Positions 60,342-64,000 of a stretch of 64,000 bases of DNA are shown here, in pieces. This DNA comes from an uncultured Lachnospiraceae bacterium (GTDB lineage Bacteria; Bacillota; Clostridia; Lachnospirales; Lachnospiraceae). Made by a program: the position numbers and the translations under genes. The stretch lies in contig CAJUPJ010000013.1 of assembly GCA_910588655.1 (NCBI GenBank), forward strand, positions 1-64,000, in the 5' to 3' direction. The stretch's first letter is position 1; each line of letters starts with the position of its first letter. The notes under the pieces were generated by a model, which had not been told where the DNA came from, ran no database searches, and worked only from the letters and a program-made list of their open reading frames with translations.

Positions 60342-60598
60342 GTTTCCTCCTTTAATGCAATTTCCTTCTGTTCTATAAAATCTATCTCTATATATCTTCC
60401 ATTCTGTAACATGCTGGTAAAATCATCCAGCATGCCGGGAGTGCCCTGTACTTCACATTCCACAGTACCATCATAAAGGTTTCTGACCCAGCCAGAAACC
60501 CCTAATGCCTGGGCAGCATAGTTTGCATGGTACCTGAATCCGACACCCTGTACACGCCCATGGAATATAAGATGTTTTCTAATATAATTTTCCCTCAA
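60320..60598 (-). CDS. acyP: Acylphosphatase
   Basis: 92 residues: HLIFHGRVQGVGFRYHANYAAQALGVSGWVRNLYDGTVECEVQG contains the phosphate-binding loop GRVQGVGFR with the catalytic Arg, and the Asn in GWVRNLYDG. It hydrolyses acyl phosphates such as acetyl or carbamoyl phosphate. The start appears to be TTG in a TTGA overlap with the apbE stop; no ATG or GTG alternative fits, and the first residues are normal for the family. Confidence 0.9.
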   Translation of the reverse strand: MRENYIRKHLIFHGRVQGVGFRYHANYAAQALGVSGWVRNLYDGTVECEVQGTPGMLDDFTSMLQNGRYIEIDFIEQKEIALKEETCFRIRY

Positions 60599-61731
60599 TT
60601 TCCTGTCTCCATTTCTTTAAAGCCTTCTGAATAATGCAGTTTTTCATCCTCTGTAATAAATACTGCATACACATTTTCAAGTGAACTGGCAAATTCCAGC
60701 CCTTTTTCAAGCCCCATTGCAAAACATGTAGTAGAAAGTGCATCACCATCAACTGACTTCCCAGAAATAATTGTAACTGCCACAAGCCCGTTATTATACG
60801 GATATCCTGTTGACGGGTCTAAGATATGGTGGTACATTTTCCCGTCCTGTATAAAATATCTTTCATAAATTCCCGAAGAAACTACTGAAATATCCTCCGC
60901 TTTTACGGCTGTAATTACCTCATTCCTGTTCTCAAAAGGATGTTGTATTCCTATACGGAACGGGCTGTTATCCGGCTTTTTGCCAATACATAACACATTG
61001 CCGCCAAGGTTTACAGTACCACTTGTAACGCCGTTTTCCTTAAGGTACTCCTTTAGTTTGTCTGCAATAAAGCCTTTCGCAATAGCACCAAGTTCTATAC
61101 CCATTCCGGGCTTTTCTAATACCAGCTTCCTATCTTCTAGTGCTGCATTCTTATAACCTGTAAGTTTTACTGCTTCCTTTATTTTTGTATCTTCTGGTAC
61201 TTTCCTGTTATCTGATGTAAAATCCCACAGTGAGCTTTCAGGCTCTATTGTAATATCAAAAACCCCTTTTGATTTTTCTGAATAATACAGCCCTTTTTCC
61301 AATATTTCATATAAAATATCTGACACAGTAAATTCAATGCTTCCATCATTATTTATGTGGAAAACCGCATTATTAGCAGGGTCTGCCAGGGCTTTTATTT
61401 CTGTTTCTGCTGCTTCTCCGTCTTTAATACCATTTTTTTTATTTAAAACTTCCAGATAAACTTTTTCTATTTCGTTTATATTATAAAGTTCGCTCCCTTT
61501 TAAAGTCCTGCTGAAAACCTTTTCAAATTCCTGGCATCTGGCAGCACATTTTTCTAACAAATCTTCACTGCCGCCTTCATATAAGGTTATTGTATAAGTG
61601 GTGTTAAATGCAAAACCTGTTTTAATAAGCTCCTTTTTCTGGTCTGGCTGTAAAAATGTACTGCATCCTGTTAATAAAATACAAATTAAAAAACAGACGC
61701 AGCTATATTTCACTTTTCCTGGCAATCCCAT
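60595..61731 (-). CDS. apbE: FAD:protein FMN transferase (lipoprotein)
   Basis: 378 residues. Lipoprotein signal CFLICILLTGCS with the lipobox Cys. ApbE hallmarks: GFAFNTTYTITLYEG, AKGFIADKLKEYLKENGVTSGTVNLGGNVLCIG, and LDPSTGYPYNNGLVAVTIISGKSVDGDALSTTCFAMG with the metal-binding region. It links FMN to Thr of flavoproteins such as Rnf or Nqr subunits outside the membrane. The start follows AAAGGGAG and lies 29 bases inside the end of trmD. Confidence 0.93.
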   Translation of the reverse strand: MGLPGKVKYSCVCFLICILLTGCSTFLQPDQKKELIKTGFAFNTTYTITLYEGGSEDLLEKCAARCQEFEKVFSRTLKGSELYNINEIEKVYLEVLNKKNGIKDGEAAETEIKALADPANNAVFHINNDGSIEFTVSDILYEILEKGLYYSEKSKGVFDITIEPESSLWDFTSDNRKVPEDTKIKEAVKLTGYKNAALEDRKLVLEKPGMGIELGAIAKGFIADKLKEYLKENGVTSGTVNLGGNVLCIGKKPDNSPFRIGIQHPFENRNEVITAVKAEDISVVSSGIYERYFIQDGKMYHHILDPSTGYPYNNGLVAVTIISGKSVDGDALSTTCFAMGLEKGLEFASSLENVYAVFITEDEKLHYSEGFKEMETGN

Positions 61732-62488
61732 CTGCAAGCTCCCTTTCTGCCTGTGTAAGTTCTGCACCCTCCAGCAAATCTGGCCTCATCAGTGCAGTCC
61801 TTATTACTGACTGTTCCCTGTACCATTCTGCAAGTTTTTTATGGTTGCCAGACAAAAGGACTGGCGGCACTTCCTTGCCACGCCATACAGCAGGCCTTGT
61901 ATACTGCGGGTATTCCAGCAGGTTATCTGAAAATGACTCTGTACTGGCTGAAATACAGTTGTTTAATACACCAGGCACAAGCCTTGATATTGCATCCATC
62001 ATTACAAGGGCGGGAAGTTCACCGCCTGTAAGTACATAATCCCCGGCTGAAACATAATCAGTAACTATTTCCTCTGTTACACGTTCATCTATACCTTCAT
62101 AATGGCCACATAAAAATATTATATCCTTTTCTGCCGCATATTCTTCTGCAAGTTTCTGGTTAAAAACTTTCCCTTGTGGTGTAAGATATATAACACGTAT
62201 TCCAGGTTCTTTTTTAATAGACCCGTCTTCATCCTGTAAATATGGTTTTTGCTGTATCTGGCTGCAAATATGCCTGTAACATAAATAAACAGGCTCTGCC
62301 TGCATAACCATGCCTGCACCCCCGCCATATGGGTAATCATCAGCCCTGCTGTGTTTATTCAGGGCAAAGTCCCTTATATCTACTGAATTGACATTTATCA
62401 GCCCTGCTTTTATTGCCCTGCCTGTTATACTCTCCCCCATTGCATTATTTATCATTTCAGGAAACAATGTCATAACATGGAAATTCAT
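61703..62488 (-). CDS. trmD: tRNA (guanine37-N1)-methyltransferase
   Basis: 261 residues: FHVMTLFPEMINNAMGESITGRAIKAGLI, PYGGGAGMVMQAEP, the trefoil-knot SAM site VIYLTPQGKVFNQKLAEE, LCGHYEGIDERV, YVSAGDYVLTGGELPALVMMDAISRLVPGVL, and the C-terminal PPVLLSGNHKKLAEWYREQS. It methylates G37 of tRNAs with G36 and prevents frameshifting. Starts one base after the rimM stop. Confidence 0.97.
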   Translation of the reverse strand: MNFHVMTLFPEMINNAMGESITGRAIKAGLINVNSVDIRDFALNKHSRADDYPYGGGAGMVMQAEPVYLCYRHICSQIQQKPYLQDEDGSIKKEPGIRVIYLTPQGKVFNQKLAEEYAAEKDIIFLCGHYEGIDERVTEEIVTDYVSAGDYVLTGGELPALVMMDAISRLVPGVLNNCISASTESFSDNLLEYPQYTRPAVWRGKEVPPVLLSGNHKKLAEWYREQSVIRTALMRPDLLEGAELTQAERELADGIARKSEI

Positions 62489-62489
62489 T

Positions 62490-62996
62490 TTAATCTAACA
62501 ACCCTTTCATTATATGGACTGTAACCAGTTTATTTTCAATATCAACCTTTTTTACGCAGTCAGGAATATCTGGCAAAAGGACTTCTTTTCCATTATGTGT
62601 TACTACAAATACAAGGTTTGCTCCTGTTTCCATTACATCTTTTAATATGCCAAAATCCTCACCCTTGTCAGTAACTACCTTCATCCCGTACATATCAGCA
62701 ATATAGCACTCACCCTCTCCAAGAGGGATTGCATTTTCCCTTGTTACAAATAATTCACAGCCTTTGTACTGTTCCACGTCATTTATATTATCAATACCTT
62801 TGAATTTAACAATTACAAGGTTTTTAAAAAACCTGGCAGAAGCTACTTCCAAGGTCTTTTTTTCTTTTCCAGTATCAAGTATTACTTCTTTCAGGTAGTT
62901 ATACCGCTCCGGCTCGCCTGTTGTTGGAAATACTTTTACCTCACCACGTATTCCATGCGTATTTGCAATAACGCCAACCCTGAATAAATCTGTCAT
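62490..62996 (-). CDS. rimM: 16S rRNA processing protein RimM
   Basis: 168 residues: N-terminal RVGVIANTHGIRGEVKVFPTT and the C-terminal PRC-barrel (GECYIADMYGMKVVTDKGEDFGILKDVMETGANLVFVV, KEVLLPDIPDCVKKVDIENKLVTVHIMKGLLD). Helps maturation of the small-subunit head with protein uS19. Part of the conserved ffh-rpsP-khpA-rimM-trmD row. Confidence 0.97.
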   Translation of the reverse strand: MTDLFRVGVIANTHGIRGEVKVFPTTGEPERYNYLKEVILDTGKEKKTLEVASARFFKNLVIVKFKGIDNINDVEQYKGCELFVTRENAIPLGEGECYIADMYGMKVVTDKGEDFGILKDVMETGANLVFVVTHNGKEVLLPDIPDCVKKVDIENKLVTVHIMKGLLD

Positions 62997-63022
62997 ATCT
63001 TTATACCGCCTTTCTCCAAAAG

Positions 63023-63057
63023 CAAAAAGCGCCTATACCATATGGCACAGGCGTTTT
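63023..63057 (-). terminator. Hairpin with T run between khpA and rimM
   Basis: On the minus strand ACGCCT...AGGCGC is followed by TTTTTGCTTTT, a terminator shape inside an otherwise co-directional operon. A second palindrome CCAGGGCACGCCCTGG lies just upstream. It may attenuate expression of rimM and trmD relative to rpsP. Confidence 0.6.
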
Positions 63058-63074
63058 ACCAGGGCACGCCCTGG

Positions 63075-63305
63075 CTACTGTCCTATTTCAACAGTTACTT
63101 TTTTATCAGTCCTGGATGCAGCAGCCTTAACCACTGAACGTATTGCCTTAGCTATGCGCCCCTGCTTTCCAATAACTTTTCCCATATCATCCTGGGCTAC
63201 TTTAAGTTCAAAAATAATTTCATTATCTTTCTCAGTCTCTGTTACAGTGACCTCCTCAGGGTGGTCAACAAGTGACTGTGCAAGAACTTCTATTAATTCT
63301 TTCAT
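63075..63305 (-). CDS. khpA: KH-domain RNA-binding protein KhpA
   Basis: 76 residues, a single KH domain with the GxxG loop in GKVIGKQGRIAKAIRSVVKAAA. In Gram-positives KhpA works with KhpB as an RNA chaperone affecting cell division. Located between rpsP and rimM as usual. AGGGGAGG precedes ATG. Confidence 0.95.
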   Translation of the reverse strand: MKELIEVLAQSLVDHPEEVTVTETEKDNEIIFELKVAQDDMGKVIGKQGRIAKAIRSVVKAAASRTDKKVTVEIGQ

Positions 63306-63365
63306 TGAACCTCCCCTTTTTTCTGCCTTATCCTGGCTTGCAGGACAGGCAGCAGCTATTCTGGA

Positions 63366-63605
63366 TTACATAATACCAGCCTGTTTTAAAAGTTTGCCTA
63401 CTGTTTCAGTTGGTTTTGCACCATTAGCAAGCCATTTCTTTGCGCTCTCTTCATTAAACTTAAATACGCTTGGATTCTGGTTTGGGTCATAAGTGCCGAT
63501 TTCCTCGATAAACCTTCCATCTCTTGGAGACCTTGCATCAGCTACTATTATTCTATAAAAAGGCGATTTCTTCTTGCCCATTCTTCTTAACCTGATTTTA
63601 ACCAT
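63366..63605 (-). CDS. rpsP: 30S ribosomal protein S16
   Basis: 79 residues: VKIRLRRMGKKKSPFYRIIV, ADARSPRDGRFIEEIGTYDP and KKWLANGAKPTETVGKLL, the complete bS16 pattern. The start is ATGGTTAAAATC; a Met four codons earlier would overlap the AAGGAGG site. Confidence 0.97.
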   Translation of the reverse strand: MVKIRLRRMGKKKSPFYRIIVADARSPRDGRFIEEIGTYDPNQNPSVFKFNEESAKKWLANGAKPTETVGKLLKQAGIM

Positions 63606-63644
63606 TCCTGTTTTCACCTCCTTAAAAATGTTATATATATCTAA

Positions 63645-63667
63645 ATGCTGTAATAATTTTACAGCAT
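63645..63667 (-). other. Hairpin between ffh and rpsP
   Basis: ATGCTGTA / TACAGCAT form a perfect 8-bp stem with a 7-base loop. T richness downstream is moderate. It may be a weak terminator or an mRNA processing site separating ffh from rpsP. Confidence 0.5.
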
Positions 63668-63692
63668 AACGATATTTACTATAAACCCTGCA

Positions 63693-64000
63693 CTAAAAAC
63701 CAAATGGCAGTTTCGGCAAGCCAAACTTGCCTTTTTTCTTGCCTTTACCCGACATCATGCCAGACATCTGTTTCATCATTTTCTTAGACTGCTCATACTG
63801 TTTCATAAGCTTATTGACTTCTGATATATCAACCCCTGCACCTTTTGCAATGCGCCTTTTTCTTGAAGGGTTTATTATTGCAGGGTTGCCTCTTTCCTCT
63901 AGTGTCATGGAATATATTATTGCCTCTATCCCTTTAAACATGCTGTCATCTATCTCAATGCCATCTGGAATTCCCATTCCTGGAAGCATGCTTAAAACGC
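63693..64000 (-). CDS. ffh: Signal recognition particle protein Ffh (C-terminal end)
   Basis: About 102 residues of the C-terminal M domain run off the right edge of the window. VLSMLPGMGIPDGIEIDDSM, IIYSMTLEERGNPAIINPSRKRRIAKGAG and VDISEVNKLMKQYEQSKKMMKQM are the signature of the methionine-rich domain that binds SRP RNA and signal sequences. It is the start of the ffh-rpsP-khpA-rimM-trmD order on the minus strand. Confidence 0.95.
   Translation of the reverse strand, partial: VLSMLPGMGIPDGIEIDDSMFKGIEAIIYSMTLEERGNPAIINPSRKRRIAKGAGVDISEVNKLMKQYEQSKKMMKQMSGMMSGKGKKKGKFGLPKLPFGF

Noticed and set aside
1..64000. CRISPR arrays, prophage genes or integrative-element cores
   Set aside because: No regularly spaced short direct repeats, Cas proteins, phage structural genes or integrases were seen.

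Overview
The window looks like a chromosomal piece of a low-GC, spore-forming, probably motile anaerobe of the Clostridia, most likely a Lachnospiraceae-type plant-fibre degrader. This is inferred from spoIVA, a glmS ribozyme-riboswitch, YesM/YesN-type regulators, a chemoreceptor, a flagellin-like gene and a large set of intracellular xylan-processing enzymes. I cannot name the species.

Layout. Bases 1-500: end of a GC-richer RelE-type toxin-antitoxin module. 0.6-20.9 kb: a hemicellulose locus, nearly all on the minus strand: carboxylesterase-GH43-CBM6 fusion, GH43, chemoreceptor, SGNH esterase, GH43, a plus-strand AraC regulator, GH3, GH115 and a YesM/YesN two-component system. None of the enzymes has a signal peptide and no transporter is present, so the locus fits cytoplasmic dismantling of imported, decorated xylo-oligosaccharides (glucuronate by GH115, acyl groups by the esterases, xylose/arabinose by GH43 and GH3). 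21-24.9 kb: a GT2 glycosyltransferase, yqeY, an exported Ig-like protein, two identical tRNA-Gln(CUG) genes and rpsU. 24.9-30.7 kb: a complete fructose PTS operon (fruK-fruA-ptsH-ptsI-fruR) with a well-formed promoter and paired operator-like repeats; its HPr has Lys at position 46 instead of the regulatory Ser. 30.8-39.5 kb: a DUF262/DUF1524 protein, a MerR-ABC-2 operon and a heterodimeric ABC exporter. 39.7-43.6 kb: an O-antigen-polymerase-like protein, a CgeB-like glycosyltransferase and a short flagellin-like protein. 44.3-47.6 kb: an AT-rich accessory patch (secreted protein, PadR, HAAS-domain membrane protein, decayed ISAs1-type IS with intact ends and target duplication, small orphan gene). 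47.8-54.5 kb: glmS ribozyme and glmS, spoIVA, an OmpR/histidine-kinase pair divergent from a small secreted DUF2680-like protein. 54.5-64 kb: a large secreted repeat protein, a LytTR regulator, DUF4190, DUF2752, acylphosphatase, apbE, and the conserved trmD-rimM-khpA-rpsP-ffh operon.

The most unusual thing is a family of long non-coding, dispersed inverted repeats present in at least six intergenic places (10.2-10.9, 24.8, 35.0-35.9, 43.8-44.3, 47.8 and 58.0-58.5 kb). A typical arm is 280-300 bp, bounded by the 15-bp ends ATAATTTCCAGTTAT / ATAACTGGAAATTAT, and folds into one long hairpin with an asymmetric conserved core (around GTAGCGGAAGCGTGC) and a variable tip whose loop reads GTNA. Complete copies are inverted pairs of arms joined by a conserved linker of roughly 100-130 bp. 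Stem positions show compensatory changes between copies, so the fold itself seems to be selected. A second element with different 24-bp ends, but the same core, is nested in one copy. I do not recognise the family; it behaves like a giant relative of paired REP/BIME elements or a structured MITE/ncRNA, and several copies sit at gene 3' ends, one supplying a stop codon.
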